Under the pieces are notes generated by a model, which was not told the origin of the DNA, ran no database searches, and worked only from the letters and a program-made list of their open reading frames with translations. A DNA stretch of 64,000 nucleotides from Pantoea sp. alder81 (GTDB lineage Bacteria; Pseudomonadota; Gammaproteobacteria; Enterobacterales; Enterobacteriaceae). The stretch covers positions 62,001-126,000 of the forward strand of contig NZ_JAIUDA010000001.1 in assembly GCF_020179835.1 (NCBI RefSeq). Reading direction: 5' to 3'. Below are positions 38,920 to 50,654 of this stretch, one piece after another. The number at the start of each line of letters is the position of its first letter. Position 1 is the first letter of the stretch. A program made the position numbers and the translations under genes.

Positions 38920-41727
38920 ATGCAGAACAGCGCGATGAAACCCTGGCTGGACTCCTCCTGGCTGGCCGGCGCGAACCAATCCTACATAGAGCAACTCTAT
39001 GAGGATTTCCTGACCGATCCTGACTCTGTTGATGAAATGTGGCGTGAGCTGTTCCAACAGCTGCCTGGCACTGGCGTGAAACCTGAGCAGTTTCACTCCA
39101 CCACGCGCGATTACTTCCGTCGCCTGGCAAAAGATGCGACCCGCTACACATCCTCAGTCACCGATCCGGCCACCAATTCCAAACAGGTTAAAGTGCTGCA
39201 GCTGATCAATGCGTTCCGCTTCCGCGGCCATCAGCACGCTAACCTCGATCCGCTTGGCCTGTGGAAGCAGGATCCAGTGGCGGATCTTGAGCCGGCTTAT
39301 CACGACCTCACCGACGCCGATTTTCAGGAAAGCTTTAACGTAGGCTCATTTGCCATTGGCAAAGAGACCATGAAGCTAGCTGATCTGTTCGCGGCGCTGC
39401 AGCAGACTTACTGTGGCTCGATTGGTGCAGAGTACATGCACATCAATAACACCGACGAAAAACGCTGGATTCAGCAGCGTCTGGAATCGGTGGTTGGCCA
39501 TGCGAATTTCAGCAGCGACGAGAAAAAAGGTTTCCTGAAAGAGCTGACCGCAGCTGAAGGTCTGGAAAAATACCTCGGCGCTAAATTCCCGGGTGCAAAA
39601 CGCTTCTCGCTGGAAGGCGGCGATGCGCTGGTGCCGATGCTGCGCGAGATGATTCGTCATGCGGGCAAAAGCGGCACGCGTGAAGTGGTGTTGGGCATGG
39701 CGCACCGTGGCCGCCTCAACGTCCTGATCAACGTGCTGGGTAAAAAGCCTCAGGACCTGTTTGACGAATTCTCAGGCAAGCATAAAGAACACCTCGGCAC
39801 GGGTGACGTGAAGTACCACATGGGCTTCTCGTCTGACGTCGAAACCGAAGGCGGCCTGGTGCACCTGGCGCTGGCGTTTAACCCGTCGCACCTTGAAATC
39901 GTGAGCCCGGTAGTCATGGGTTCCGTGCGCGCGCGTCTGGATCGTCTGGCTGAGCCGAGCAGCAATAAAGTTCTGCCGATCACCATTCATGGTGATGCCG
40001 CCGTCATCGGTCAGGGCGTGGTTCAGGAAACCCTGAACATGTCGCAGGCACGCGGCTACGAAGTGGGCGGTACCGTTCGCATCGTCATTAACAACCAGGT
40101 TGGTTTCACCACCTCCAACCCGAAAGATGCGCGTTCGACCCCTTACTGCACCGACATCGGCAAGATGGTGCTGGCACCGATCTTCCACGTGAATGCGGAT
40201 GACCCGGAAGCTGTGGCTTTCGTTACCCGTCTGGCGCTGGACTATCGCAACACCTTCAAACGTGATGTGTTCATCGATCTGGTGTGCTACCGCCGTCACG
40301 GCCATAACGAAGCTGACGAGCCAAGTGCAACTCAGCCGTTGATGTACCAGAAAATCAAAAAGCACCCAACGCCGCGTAAGCTTTATGCCGACCAACTGGA
40401 AAGCGAAGGCGTAGCCACTCAGGAAGATGCTACCGAACTGGTTAACCTCTACCGTGATGCGCTGGATGAAGGTGAGTGCGTAGTGCCAGAGTGGCGTCCG
40501 ATGAGCCTGCACTCCTTTACCTGGTCACCGTATCTTAACCACGATTGGGATGAGAGCTACCCAGCAACCGTTGAACTGAAGCGCGTGCAAGAACTGGCTC
40601 GTCGTATCAGCAGCATTCCGGAAGCGGTAGAAGTGCAGTCGCGTGTCGCGAAGATCTATAACGATCGTAAAGAGATGGCCGAAGGCAACAAGCCGTTCGA
40701 CTGGGGCGGCGCAGAAAACCTGGCGTATGCAACACTGGTTGATGAAGGCATCCCGGTGCGTCTGTCGGGTGAAGATACCGGTCGTGGTACCTTCTTCCAC
40801 CGTCACGCCGTGATTCACAACCAGACCAACGGTTCAACCTACACGCCACTGCACCATGTTCATAATGGTCAGGGACAATTCAAAGTGTGGGATTCCGTAC
40901 TGTCTGAAGAAGCGGTGCTGGCGTTTGAATACGGTTATGCCACCGCAGAGCCGCGCGTGCTGACCATTTGGGAAGCGCAGTTCGGCGACTTCGCTAACGG
41001 CGCACAGGTCGTAATCGACCAGTTCATCAGCTCCGGCGAGCAGAAATGGGGCCGTATGTGCGGCCTGGTGATGCTGCTGCCACACGGTTATGAAGGCCAG
41101 GGCCCTGAGCACTCCTCAGCGCGTCTGGAACGTTATCTGCAACTCTGTGCTGAGCAGAACATGCAGGTGTGCGTGCCCTCTACGCCAGCGCAGGTTTACC
41201 ACATGCTGCGTCGTCAGGCGCTGCGCGGTATGCGTCGTCCACTGATTGTGATGTCACCGAAATCACTGCTGCGTCATCCACTGGCGGTCTCCAGCCTGGA
41301 AGAACTGGCCAACGGCAGCTTCCAGCCAGCGATTGGTGAAATCGACGATCTGGATCCGAAGCAAGTGAAACGTGTGGTGATGTGCTCCGGTAAGGTTTAT
41401 TACGACCTGCTGGAACAGCGTCGCAAGAATGAGAAGAACGATGTCGCCATTGTGCGTATCGAACAGCTCTATCCGTTCCCGCACAAAGTGGTGCAGGACG
41501 TATTGAAAAACTATGCCCATGTGCAGGATTTCGTCTGGTGTCAGGAAGAGCCACTGAACCAGGGCGCATGGTATTGCAGTCAGCATCATTTCCGCGAAGT
41601 GGTTCCCTTCGGTGCGTCACTGCGTTATGCAGGTCGTCCGGCTTCTGCTTCACCAGCCGTGGGCTACATGTCCGTACATCAACAACAGCAGCAAGACCTG
41701 GTTAACGACGCGCTGAACCTTGGTTAA
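38920..41727 (+). CDS. sucA: 2-oxoglutarate dehydrogenase E1 (SucA)
   Basis: A thiamine-diphosphate enzyme of 935 residues. N-terminal docking segment (MQNSAMKPWLDSSWLAGANQSYIEQLYEDFL), the diphosphate-binding MAHRGRLNVLINVLGK, the GDAA...N signature (IHGDAAVIGQGVV...INNQVGFTT) and the pyrimidine-binding transketolase domain (GEDTGRGTFFHRHAVIH). It begins the sucABCD half of the operon and forms the complex with SucB and Lpd. Confidence 0.97.
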   Translation: MQNSAMKPWLDSSWLAGANQSYIEQLYEDFLTDPDSVDEMWRELFQQLPGTGVKPEQFHSTTRDYFRRLAKDATRYTSSVTDPATNSKQVKVLQLINAFRFRGHQHANLDPLGLWKQDPVADLEPAYHDLTDADFQESFNVGSFAIGKETMKLADLFAALQQTYCGSIGAEYMHINNTDEKRWIQQRLESVVGHANFSSDEKKGFLKELTAAEGLEKYLGAKFPGAKRFSLEGGDALVPMLREMIRHAGKSGTREVVLGMAHRGRLNVLINVLGKKPQDLFDEFSGKHKEHLGTGDVKYHMGFSSDVETEGGLVHLALAFNPSHLEIVSPVVMGSVRARLDRLAEPSSNKVLPITIHGDAAVIGQGVVQETLNMSQARGYEVGGTVRIVINNQVGFTTSNPKDARSTPYCTDIGKMVLAPIFHVNADDPEAVAFVTRLALDYRNTFKRDVFIDLVCYRRHGHNEADEPSATQPLMYQKIKKHPTPRKLYADQLESEGVATQEDATELVNLYRDALDEGECVVPEWRPMSLHSFTWSPYLNHDWDESYPATVELKRVQELARRISSIPEAVEVQSRVAKIYNDRKEMAEGNKPFDWGGAENLAYATLVDEGIPVRLSGEDTGRGTFFHRHAVIHNQTNGSTYTPLHHVHNGQGQFKVWDSVLSEEAVLAFEYGYATAEPRVLTIWEAQFGDFANGAQVVIDQFISSGEQKWGRMCGLVMLLPHGYEGQGPEHSSARLERYLQLCAEQNMQVCVPSTPAQVYHMLRRQALRGMRRPLIVMSPKSLLRHPLAVSSLEELANGSFQPAIGEIDDLDPKQVKRVVMCSGKVYYDLLEQRRKNEKNDVAIVRIEQLYPFPHKVVQDVLKNYAHVQDFVWCQEEPLNQGAWYCSQHHFREVVPFGASLRYAGRPASASPAVGYMSVHQQQQQDLVNDALNLG

Positions 41728-41742
41728 TTAAAAGGAAAGAAA

Positions 41743-42963
41743 ATGAGTAGCGTAGAAATTCTGGTTCCCGATTTGCCTGAATCCGTAGCGGACGCAACGG
41801 TTGCAACCTGGCACAAAAAACCCGGCGATGCGGTCAGTCGCGACGAAGTACTGGTTGAGATTGAAACGGACAAAGTTGTGCTGGAAGTACCTGCTTCAGC
41901 AGACGGTGTACTGGAAGCGATTCTGGAAGATGAAGGCGCAACGGTGCTTTCGCGCCAGCTGTTAGGCCGCCTGGTGGAAGGCAACAGTGGTGGAAAAGAG
42001 ACCTCTGCGAAAGTAGAAAGCAATGAAGCGACCCCAGAGCAGCGTAAAACCGCTTCTCTGGAAGAAGAGAGCAACGATGCGCTGAGCCCAGCGGTTCGTC
42101 GCCTGATTGCCGAAAACAACCTCGACGCCAGCCAGATCAAAGGCACCGGTGTGGGCGGTCGTCTGACGCGTGAAGATGTTGAGAAGCATGTCGCGAAGAA
42201 AGCCGACGGCGCGAAAGCGGCTCCGGCAGCAGCGGCAGCGGCACCACAGGCTGCTGTGGCTAACCGCAGCGAGAAGCGCGTACCGATGACGCGTCTGCGT
42301 AAGCGTGTGGCCGAGCGTCTGCTGGAAGCGAAAAACAGCACCGCAATGCTGACCACCTTCAACGAAATCAACATGAAGCCGATCATGGATCTGCGTAAGC
42401 AGTACGGCGACGCGTTTGAAAAACGTCACGGTGTGCGTCTGGGCTTCATGTCCTTCTACATCAAGGCGGTGGTTGAAGCGCTGAAACGCTATCCAGAAGT
42501 GAACGCTTCTATCGATGGCGAAGATGTGGTTTACCACAACTACTTCGACGTCAGCATCGCGGTGTCTACCCCGCGCGGCCTGGTAACCCCAGTGCTGAAA
42601 GATGTTGATGCGCTGAGCATGGCTGACATCGAGAAGAAAATTAAAGAGCTGGCGGTGAAAGGCCGTGACGGCAAGCTGACGGTTGAAGAGCTGACCGGCG
42701 GTAACTTCACCATCACCAACGGTGGTGTATTCGGTTCGCTGATGTCTACGCCGATCATCAACCCACCGCAGAGCGCGATTCTGGGCATGCACGCGATCAA
42801 AGAGCGCCCGATGGCGGTCAATGGTCAGGTTGTGATCCTGCCAATGATGTATCTGGCACTCTCTTACGATCACCGTCTGATCGATGGTCGTGAATCCGTT
42901 GGCTATCTGGTCGCGGTGAAAGAGATGCTGGAAGATCCGGCGCGTCTGCTGCTGGATGTCTAA
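41743..42963 (+). CDS. sucB: Dihydrolipoyl succinyltransferase E2 (SucB)
   Basis: 406 residues: lipoyl domain with lipoylated K44 ([13 protein letters not shown]), E3-binding domain ([35 protein letters not shown], about 113-150), an alanine-rich linker, and the catalytic domain ending [16 protein letters not shown]. 15 bases after sucA. Confidence 0.97.
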   Translation: MSSVEILVPDLPESVADATVATWHKKPGDAVSRDEVLVEIETDKVVLEVPASADGVLEAILEDEGATVLSRQLLGRLVEGNSGGKETSAKVESNEATPEQRKTASLEEESNDALSPAVRRLIAENNLDASQIKGTGVGGRLTREDVEKHVAKKADGAKAAPAAAAAAPQAAVANRSEKRVPMTRLRKRVAERLLEAKNSTAMLTTFNEINMKPIMDLRKQYGDAFEKRHGVRLGFMSFYIKAVVEALKRYPEVNASIDGEDVVYHNYFDVSIAVSTPRGLVTPVLKDVDALSMADIEKKIKELAVKGRDGKLTVEELTGGNFTITNGGVFGSLMSTPIINPPQSAILGMHAIKERPMAVNGQVVILPMMYLALSYDHRLIDGRESVGYLVAVKEMLEDPARLLLDV

Positions 42964-43024
42964 TTTTCGCCGGGCGCATCGCACAATGGTGCGCCCAAAC
43001 TCATATCTGAATGGATAGAACATC

Positions 43025-44191
43025 ATGAACTTACATGAATACCAGGCGAAGCAGCTGTTTGCTCGCTATGGCATGCCGGCACCGACTGGTTACGCCTGTG
43101 CTACGCCACGTGAAGCAGAAGAAGCCGCGTCAAAAATTGGTGCAGGCCCGTGGGTAGTAAAATGTCAGGTTCATGCCGGTGGCCGCGGTAAAGCGGGCGG
43201 CGTGAAAGTGGTGAACAGCAAGGAAGATATCCGTGCATTCGCTGAGCATTGGTTGGGCAAGCGTCTGGTGACCTACCAAACTGATGCTCATGGCCAGCCG
43301 GTAAACCAGATTCTGGTTGAAGCCGCGACTGACATCGATCAGGAACTGTATCTGGGTGCGGTGGTTGACCGTGCTACCCGTCGTGTGATCTTCATGGCTT
43401 CAACTGAAGGCGGCGTGGAAATCGAGAAAGTGGCGGAAGAAACCCCGCACCTGATCCACAAAATGGCACTGGATCCGCTGGCCGGTCCTCAGCCTTATCA
43501 GGGTCGTGAGTTGGCGTTCAAACTGGGCCTGTCCGGTAAGCAAGTCAGCCAGTTCACTAAAATCTTCATGGGTCTGGCGACCATGTTCCTGGAGCGTGAC
43601 CTGGCGATGGTTGAGATCAACCCGCTGGTGATCACCAAGCAGGGCGACCTGATCTGCCTCGATGGCAAACTGGGCGCAGACGGCAACGCACTGTTCCGTC
43701 AGCCTGAGCTGCGTGAAATGCGCGATCCAAGCCAGGAAGATCCACGTGAAGCGCACGCGACACAGTGGGAACTGAACTACGTTGCGCTGGACGGCAACAT
43801 CGGCTGTATGGTGAACGGCGCCGGTCTGGCGATGGGCACCATGGACATCGTTAAACACCACGGTGGCCAGCCTGCTAACTTCCTTGATGTCGGCGGCGGC
43901 GCAACCAAAGAGCGCGTAACCGAAGCCTTCAAAATCATCCTGTCTGACGATGCAGTGAAAGCGGTATTCGTTAACATCTTCGGCGGCATCGTGCGTTGCG
44001 ACCTGATCGCAGACGGCATCATCGGTGCAGTAGCAGAAGTGGGTGTGAACGTGCCAGTGGTGGTACGTCTGGAAGGTAACAACGCCGAGCTGGGCGCGCA
44101 GAAACTGGCCGATAGCGGTCTGAACATCATTGCAGCAACCAGCCTGACAGACGCTGCGCAGCGTGTTGTTGCTGCCGCGGAGGGTAAATAA
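43025..44191 (+). CDS. sucC: Succinyl-CoA synthetase beta subunit
   Basis: 388 residues, ATP-grasp fold ([56 protein letters not shown]) and the CoA-facing [18 protein letters not shown]. Start is 61 bases after sucB. Its stop shares one base with the sucD start. Confidence 0.97.
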   Translation: MNLHEYQAKQLFARYGMPAPTGYACATPREAEEAASKIGAGPWVVKCQVHAGGRGKAGGVKVVNSKEDIRAFAEHWLGKRLVTYQTDAHGQPVNQILVEAATDIDQELYLGAVVDRATRRVIFMASTEGGVEIEKVAEETPHLIHKMALDPLAGPQPYQGRELAFKLGLSGKQVSQFTKIFMGLATMFLERDLAMVEINPLVITKQGDLICLDGKLGADGNALFRQPELREMRDPSQEDPREAHATQWELNYVALDGNIGCMVNGAGLAMGTMDIVKHHGGQPANFLDVGGGATKERVTEAFKIILSDDAVKAVFVNIFGGIVRCDLIADGIIGAVAEVGVNVPVVVRLEGNNAELGAQKLADSGLNIIAATSLTDAAQRVVAAAEGK

Positions 44192-45066
44192 TGTCCATTC
44201 TTATCGACAAAAACACCAAAGTCATTTGCCAGGGTTTCACCGGTGGCCAGGGGACTTTCCACTCTGAGCAGGCTTTGGCCTATGGTACGCAACTGGTTGG
44301 CGGTGTAACGCCAGGCAAAGGCGGCACCACGCATCTCGGTCTGCCGGTGTTCAACACCGTGCGTGAAGCAGTAGAAGCCACTGGCGCGACCGCGACCGTG
44401 ATCTACGTTCCAGCACCGTTCTGTAAAGACGGCATCCTGGAAGCGATCGATGCAGGCATCAAACTGATCATCACCATCACCGAAGGTATCCCTACACTGG
44501 ATATGCTGACCGTGAAAGTGAAGCTGGATGAAGCTGGCGTTCGCATGATCGGCCCGAACTGCCCAGGCGTGATCACCCCAGGCGAATGTAAGATCGGTAT
44601 CATGCCGGGTCACATTCACCAGCCGGGCCGCGTTGGTATCGTGTCTCGTTCAGGCACCCTGACCTATGAAGCGGTTAAGCAGACCACTGACATCGGCTAT
44701 GGCCAGTCAACCTGCGTTGGTATCGGTGGTGACCCGATCCCAGGTTCTAACTTCATCGATATCCTGAAAATGTTCCAGGATGATCCACAGACCGAAGTGA
44801 TCGTGATGATCGGTGAGATCGGTGGTAGCGCTGAAGAAGAAGCGGCAGCCTTCATCAAAGAGCACGTGACCAAGCCGGTTGTGGGCTACATCGCGGGCGT
44901 GACTGCGCCGAAAGGCAAACGTATGGGCCACGCAGGCGCCATCATTGCCGGTGGTAAAGGCACCGCTGACGAGAAATTCGCAGCGCTGGAAGCAGCCGGT
45001 GTGAAAACCGTCCGCAGCCTGGCTGACATTGGCGACGCGGTTAAAGCGGTTCTGCCAATCAAATAA
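44191..45066 (+). CDS. sucD: Succinyl-CoA synthetase alpha subunit
   Basis: 291 residues (E. coli 289). CoA-binding N-terminal domain ([17 protein letters not shown]), the phosphohistidine H247 in [14 protein letters not shown]. Start codon shared (TAATG) with sucC. End of the TCA operon; the terminator follows 21 bases later. Confidence 0.97.
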   Translation: MSILIDKNTKVICQGFTGGQGTFHSEQALAYGTQLVGGVTPGKGGTTHLGLPVFNTVREAVEATGATATVIYVPAPFCKDGILEAIDAGIKLIITITEGIPTLDMLTVKVKLDEAGVRMIGPNCPGVITPGECKIGIMPGHIHQPGRVGIVSRSGTLTYEAVKQTTDIGYGQSTCVGIGGDPIPGSNFIDILKMFQDDPQTEVIVMIGEIGGSAEEEAAAFIKEHVTKPVVGYIAGVTAPKGKRMGHAGAIIAGGKGTADEKFAALEAAGVKTVRSLADIGDAVKAVLPIK

Positions 45067-45087
45067 GCAGCATCTCATGATGTGCTC

Positions 45088-45113
45088 AGGCCACCTTCGG
45101 GTGGCCTTTTTTA
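45088..45113 (+). terminator. Terminator of the sdh-suc operon
   Basis: Perfect stem AGGCCACC/GGTGGCCT closed by a TTCG tetraloop and followed by TTTTT. Confidence 0.93.
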
Positions 45114-45746
45114 TGCTCGCAGCACAACGCCTGGCATAGCCACGTAAAAAGCAGGGAAAAAAGGCAACGGATTGAAAATCCGCGGCTATGCTTACTTTGT
45201 CGATAGGGTAAAGAAACGAAAATACGCGTGATTTCTCTTGAGGAATTAACGCTTAACCTCCTGCATTAAGGTTAATAAATTGCGGGAAAGGTAATTATTT
45301 TCTTAAATGCGTCATCTATTTATGACAACTAATTAACAACGACTCTAACACTACATATCTGAAAAAATATTGTCTTAATCCAGATCAATAAAACGTGAGA
45401 TATAACAAACTTTACTGCTGGCATCACGCACGACAAACAGGATAAATTGCGCTGCATCAATTCAGTCTTTTCCGCGATATTTCAGGAGTTTGTGCCAGGC
45501 GTTGTTAGCGCAATTCTGCCGCCTCCACGCATCACACTCCTGCTCGAAACAGATTGAAGCGATCGGTTTTTCGGGAAATTTTCACCACTGTTACTCACTC
45601 ATTTCGGGCTACAGATTTCTCTGTTCTGTCAGTAATAAAACTGGAATCAATAATCAGTCGTTCCTGGATCTTATTCTGCACGTCAATGTTCGCTGTTTAC
45701 CGTTGTCAGCCGCAGAGTAAATTCATGCGAGGAGCAAGGAGTCATC
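45114..45746. promoter_or_regulatory. cydA control region and leader
   Basis: The 633 bases after the suc terminator hold no convincing gene (a 76-codon frame at 45490 looks like chance). The AT-rich stretch 45230-45420 has repeated GTTAA/TTAAC motifs (for example GGTTAATAAATT near 45290, ACTAATTAACAACG near 45335) resembling ArcA boxes and one FNR-like box. E. coli cydAB is induced by ArcA and repressed by FNR from several promoters in a similar long leader. Confidence 0.45.
45375..45388. promoter_or_regulatory. FNR-like box upstream of cydA
   Basis: TTAAT-CCAG-ATCAA fits the FNR consensus TTGAT-N4-ATCAA with one mismatch. Confidence 0.45.
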
Positions 45747-47318
45747 ATGTTAGATATTGTCGAGCTGTCGCGTTTACAGTTTGCCCTGACGGCGATGTAC
45801 CATTTCCTGTTCGTCCCTTTAACGCTGGGTATGGCGTTTTTGTTGGCGATCATGGAAACCGTATATGTGCTGACGGGTAAGCAAATTTATAAAGATATGA
45901 CCAAGTTCTGGGGCAAGTTGTTTGGTATCAACTTCGCACTCGGTGTGGCCACCGGCCTGACCATGGAGTTTCAGTTCGGCACCAACTGGTCATATTACTC
46001 ACACTACGTCGGCGATATCTTCGGTGCGCCGCTGGCCATCGAAGGCTTGATGGCGTTCTTCCTCGAATCCACCTTTGTCGGTCTGTTCTTCTTCGGTTGG
46101 GATCGTCTCGGTAAAGTTCAGCACCTGGCGGTGACCTGGCTGGTGGCGCTCGGTTCGAACATGTCCGCGCTGTGGATTCTGGTGGCGAACGGCTGGATGC
46201 AAAACCCGATCGCATCCGAATTCAATTTCGAAACCATGCGTATGGAGATGGTGAGTTTCTCCGAGCTGGTGCTCAACCCGGTTGCACAGGTGAAGTTTGT
46301 CCACACCGTGGCGGCAGGGTACACCGCAGGCGCGATGTTCGTGCTAGGTATTAGTGCGTGGTATCTGCTGAAAGGCCGTGACCTGGCTTTCGCCAAGCGC
46401 TCCTTTGGTATCGCTGCCAGTTTTGGCATGGCTGCGATCCTCTCCGTGATCATACTGGGTGATGAGTCCGGTTATGAAATGGGTGACGTGCAGAAAACCA
46501 AACTCGCCGCGATTGAAGCAGAGTGGGAGACCCAGCCAGCGCCGGCGGCCTTCACGCTGTTTGGTATCCCGGATCAGGATTCGCAAGAGAACAAATACGC
46601 GATTCAAATCCCGTATTTGCTCGGTCTGATCGCCACGCGATCGGTAGACACACCGGTCACTGGCCTTAAAGATCTGCTGTCGCAACATGAAGTGCGTATC
46701 CGCAACGGGATGAAAGCCTACGCGTTGCTGAATGAACTGCGCGCGGGCAGTAAAGATCCCACAGTGCGTAGCCAATTCGAAGCCAGCAAACAGGATCTCG
46801 GTTATGGCCTGCTGCTGAAGCGCTATACCCCGGATGTGGCCAATGCTACCGAAGCGCAGATTCAGAAAGCGACACAGGATTCGATCCCACGTGTTGCGCC
46901 ACTCTATTTTGCCTTCCGTATCATGGTGCTGTGTGGTGTGCTGCTGCTCGGCATTATTGCCCTGTCATTCCTGAGCGTGATTCGTAACCGCATTGGCAAG
47001 AGCCGCTGGCTGCTCAAGGCGGCACTGTATGGTATTCCGCTGCCATGGATTGCAATTGAATCGGGTTGGTTTGTTGCTGAATACGGCCGTCAGCCATGGG
47101 CGATTGGTGAAGTGTTGCCAACCGCCGTCGCGAACTCCTCGCTGACCGTGGGCGATCTGCTGTTCTCTATGATTCTGATTTGCGGTCTTTACACCATTTT
47201 CCTGGTGGCGGAAATGTACCTGATGTTCAAGTTCGCCCGCCTGGGTCCCAGCAGCCTGAAGACCGGCCGCTACCATCATGAGACCGTGAAAGCGGCGGCT
47301 CAGCCAGTGCGTGGATAA
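45747..47318 (+). CDS. cydA: Cytochrome bd-I ubiquinol oxidase subunit I
   Basis: 523 residues, about nine membrane spans. Haem ligand H19 ([18 protein letters not shown]), the quinol-oxidising periplasmic Q-loop near residues 240-390 and the diagnostic [14 protein letters not shown] near residue 440. High-affinity terminal oxidase used at low oxygen, with CydB and CydX. CydB follows after 11 bases. Confidence 0.97.
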   Translation: MLDIVELSRLQFALTAMYHFLFVPLTLGMAFLLAIMETVYVLTGKQIYKDMTKFWGKLFGINFALGVATGLTMEFQFGTNWSYYSHYVGDIFGAPLAIEGLMAFFLESTFVGLFFFGWDRLGKVQHLAVTWLVALGSNMSALWILVANGWMQNPIASEFNFETMRMEMVSFSELVLNPVAQVKFVHTVAAGYTAGAMFVLGISAWYLLKGRDLAFAKRSFGIAASFGMAAILSVIILGDESGYEMGDVQKTKLAAIEAEWETQPAPAAFTLFGIPDQDSQENKYAIQIPYLLGLIATRSVDTPVTGLKDLLSQHEVRIRNGMKAYALLNELRAGSKDPTVRSQFEASKQDLGYGLLLKRYTPDVANATEAQIQKATQDSIPRVAPLYFAFRIMVLCGVLLLGIIALSFLSVIRNRIGKSRWLLKAALYGIPLPWIAIESGWFVAEYGRQPWAIGEVLPTAVANSSLTVGDLLFSMILICGLYTIFLVAEMYLMFKFARLGPSSLKTGRYHHETVKAAAQPVRG

Positions 47319-47329
47319 GGAGAGCAACC

Positions 47330-48469
47330 ATGTTTGATTATGAAGTATTGCGCTTTGTCTGGTGGCTGCTGATTGGCGTGTTGCTGATTGGCTTTGCGGT
47401 AACCGACGGTTTCGATATGGGCGTGGGCATGCTCACTCGCATTCTCGGCCGTACCGATACCGAACGCCGTATCATGATTAACAGCATCGCCCCGCACTGG
47501 GACGGAAACCAGGTCTGGTTGATCACGGCAGGTGGGGCGCTGTTTGCTGCCTGGCCGATGGTTTATGCGGCAGCGTTTTCCGGCTTCTATGTGGCGATGA
47601 TTCTGGTGCTGGCTTCCTTGTTCTTCCGTCCGGTGGGTTTTGACTACCGTTCGAAAATTGAAGACCCGCGCTGGCGCAACACCTGGGACTGGGGCATTTT
47701 CATCGGCAGCTTTGTTCCACCGCTCGTGATTGGCGTGGCCTTCGGCAACTTGCTGCAAGGCGTACCTTTCCATGCGGATGAATATCTGCGTCTGTTCTAC
47801 ACCGGTAACTTCTTCCAGTTACTCAATCCGTTTGGCCTGCTGGCTGGCGTGATCAGCGTCGCGATGATCCTGACGCAAGGCGCCACCTATCTGCAGATGC
47901 GCACCAATGGCGAGTTACATCTACGTTCACGCGGGACGGCACAAATCAGTGCGCTGGTGATGATGGTGTGCTTCGTGCTGGCCGGGGTGTGGGTCAAATA
48001 CGGTATTGATGGCTATGTGGTGAAAAGTGTTATCGATCATCATGCCGCGTCGAATCCGCTGGGCAAAGAGGTCGTGCGAGAAGCCGGTGCATGGTTGGTT
48101 AACTTCGAACAGACGCCAATTCTGTGGCTGTTCCCGGTGCTGGGTGTGGTGCTGCCACTGCTGACCGTGCTCTGCTCGCGAGTGGAGAAGGGCGCCTGGG
48201 CATTTGTCTTCTCCTCACTGACACTGGCTTGCGTCATTATGACCGCTGGCATCGCCATGTTCCCGTTCGTTATGCCATCCAGCACCGTGCCTGGCACCAG
48301 CCTGACCATGTGGGACGCGACCTCTAGCCTGCTGACGCTGAAAGTCATGACCTTCGCCGCCATCATCTTTGTTCCACTCATCCTTATTTACACCTCGTGG
48401 TGTTATTACAAGATGTTTGGCCGTATCACCAAAGAACACATCGAGAGCAATACGCACTCCCTGTACTGA
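47330..48469 (+). CDS. cydB: Cytochrome bd-I ubiquinol oxidase subunit II
   Basis: 379 residues, about eight to nine membrane spans, with the conserved start (FVWWLLIGVLLIGFAVTDGFDMGVG) and PHWDGNQVWLITAGGALFAAWP. In the cydABX-ybgE operon. Confidence 0.97.
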   Translation: MFDYEVLRFVWWLLIGVLLIGFAVTDGFDMGVGMLTRILGRTDTERRIMINSIAPHWDGNQVWLITAGGALFAAWPMVYAAAFSGFYVAMILVLASLFFRPVGFDYRSKIEDPRWRNTWDWGIFIGSFVPPLVIGVAFGNLLQGVPFHADEYLRLFYTGNFFQLLNPFGLLAGVISVAMILTQGATYLQMRTNGELHLRSRGTAQISALVMMVCFVLAGVWVKYGIDGYVVKSVIDHHAASNPLGKEVVREAGAWLVNFEQTPILWLFPVLGVVLPLLTVLCSRVEKGAWAFVFSSLTLACVIMTAGIAMFPFVMPSSTVPGTSLTMWDATSSLLTLKVMTFAAIIFVPLILIYTSWCYYKMFGRITKEHIESNTHSLY

Positions 48470-48484
48470 TTAAGGAGATTGAGC

Positions 48485-48598
48485 ATGTGGTATTTTGCCT
48501 GGATTCTCGGCACCCTGCTGGCCTGTGCGTTTGGCGTGATCACGGCGCTGGCGATTGAACAAGCAGAAGAGAGCGGCGCGAAGGACAAACAGCACTGA
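48485..48598 (+). CDS. cydX: Cytochrome bd-I accessory subunit CydX
   Basis: 37 residues, a single membrane helix: MWYFAWILGTLLACAFGVIT start, then a charged tail. It stabilises the haems in CydAB. Too short for most gene finders; the AAGGAG site, conserved sequence and place between cydB and ybgE support it. Its TGA shares one base with the ybgE ATG. Confidence 0.95.
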   Translation: MWYFAWILGTLLACAFGVITALAIEQAEESGAKDKQH

Positions 48599-48891
48599 TG
48601 CGCACGCTGATTCAGACGCTGTATCGTCTGATGGACAAGGGCCCATTGCGGGCCCTTTCACTAATACTGGCGCTGTGGCTGGCGGGTTGTGTTATCTGGC
48701 AACCGTCACGCTTTGCTGCCCGTACGAGTGAACTCGCCATCTGGCATGGATTACTGTTGATTTGGGCGGTGTGCACCGGCGTGATTCATGGCACCGGTTT
48801 TCGTCCCTTGCAAACGCGCTGGCGTGCCGTGTTTTCCCCTTTGCCGGCGATGATTGTTTTAGTGTTAGGGATTTACTGGTTCTATCATTAA
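48598..48891 (+). CDS. ybgE: Cyd operon membrane protein YbgE
   Basis: 97 residues with three hydrophobic segments (LRALSLILALWLAGCVIW; IWHGLLLIWAVCTGVIHG; PLPAMIVLVLGIYWFYH). Function is unknown. Start overlaps cydX by one base, so expression is coupled to the oxidase. Confidence 0.93.
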   Translation: MRTLIQTLYRLMDKGPLRALSLILALWLAGCVIWQPSRFAARTSELAIWHGLLLIWAVCTGVIHGTGFRPLQTRWRAVFSPLPAMIVLVLGIYWFYH

Positions 48892-49039
48892 GCCCGGCCG
48901 CAGACTTACATTCCCCGATTTTCTTGTCTAACTACCGGGCCTGACGTGAGTTTTTGTCAGTGCCTGGTCAAGAAATCTCCTAAAAATCCTTCCAGTTGTT
49001 AACGTGTGATAATTATTTTCTCCTGGCTCTGGCGGACCA

Positions 49040-49068
49040 TTCCCAAGCCGATCTCACTTGCGTATAGT
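49040..49068 (+). promoter_or_regulatory. Candidate ybgC-tol promoter
   Basis: -35 TTCCCA (4 of 6 consensus), 17-base spacer, -10 TATAGT, ending about 30 bases before the GTG start of ybgC. Confidence 0.45.
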
Positions 49069-49099
49069 AGCAACGTTTAAAATGAGACCGGGATGTAGA

Positions 49100-50187
<1,088 letters not shown>

Positions 50188-50200
50188 GTCGAGGTTAACG

Positions 50201-50629
50201 ATGGCCAGAACCCGTGGTCGCGGGCGCCGCGACCTTAAGTCGGAAATCAACATTGTTCCACTGCTGGACGTGCTGTTGGTGTTGCTGCTCATCTTTATGG
50301 CAACCGCGCCGATTATTACCCAAAGCGTGGAAGTGGATCTGCCTGATGCGACCGACTCGAAAACGGTCTCAACGGATGATAATCCCCCGGTCATTGTTGA
50401 AGTGGCTGGTGTCGGGCAATACAGCCTGGTGGTGGATCACGATCGTATGACGCAGCTGCCGCCCGAACAGGTGGTAAGCGAAGCACAGCGTCGCATTGAA
50501 GCCAATCCGAAGACGGTATTCCTGATTGGTGGAGCGAAGGATGTGCCTTACGACGAAATCATCAAAGCGTTGAACCTGTTACATCAGGCAGGCGTGAAAT
50601 CTGTCGGTTTGATGACACAGCCGATTTAA
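50201..50629 (+). CDS. tolR: Tol-Pal motor subunit TolR
   Basis: 142 residues, ExbD-like. One membrane helix (about 17-38) with the proton-path Asp in NIVPLLDVLLVLLLIFMAT, then a periplasmic domain. 13 bases after tolQ. Confidence 0.96.
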   Translation: MARTRGRGRRDLKSEINIVPLLDVLLVLLLIFMATAPIITQSVEVDLPDATDSKTVSTDDNPPVIVEVAGVGQYSLVVDHDRMTQLPPEQVVSEAQRRIEANPKTVFLIGGAKDVPYDEIIKALNLLHQAGVKSVGLMTQPI

Positions 50630-50654
50630 AGCGAACCGTTTTTGGGATCCGAGA

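Noticed and set aside
45490-45720. A 76-codon frame upstream of cydA
   Set aside because: Cys-rich, low-complexity chance frame in the AT-rich leader; no ribosome binding site or homologue that I recognise.
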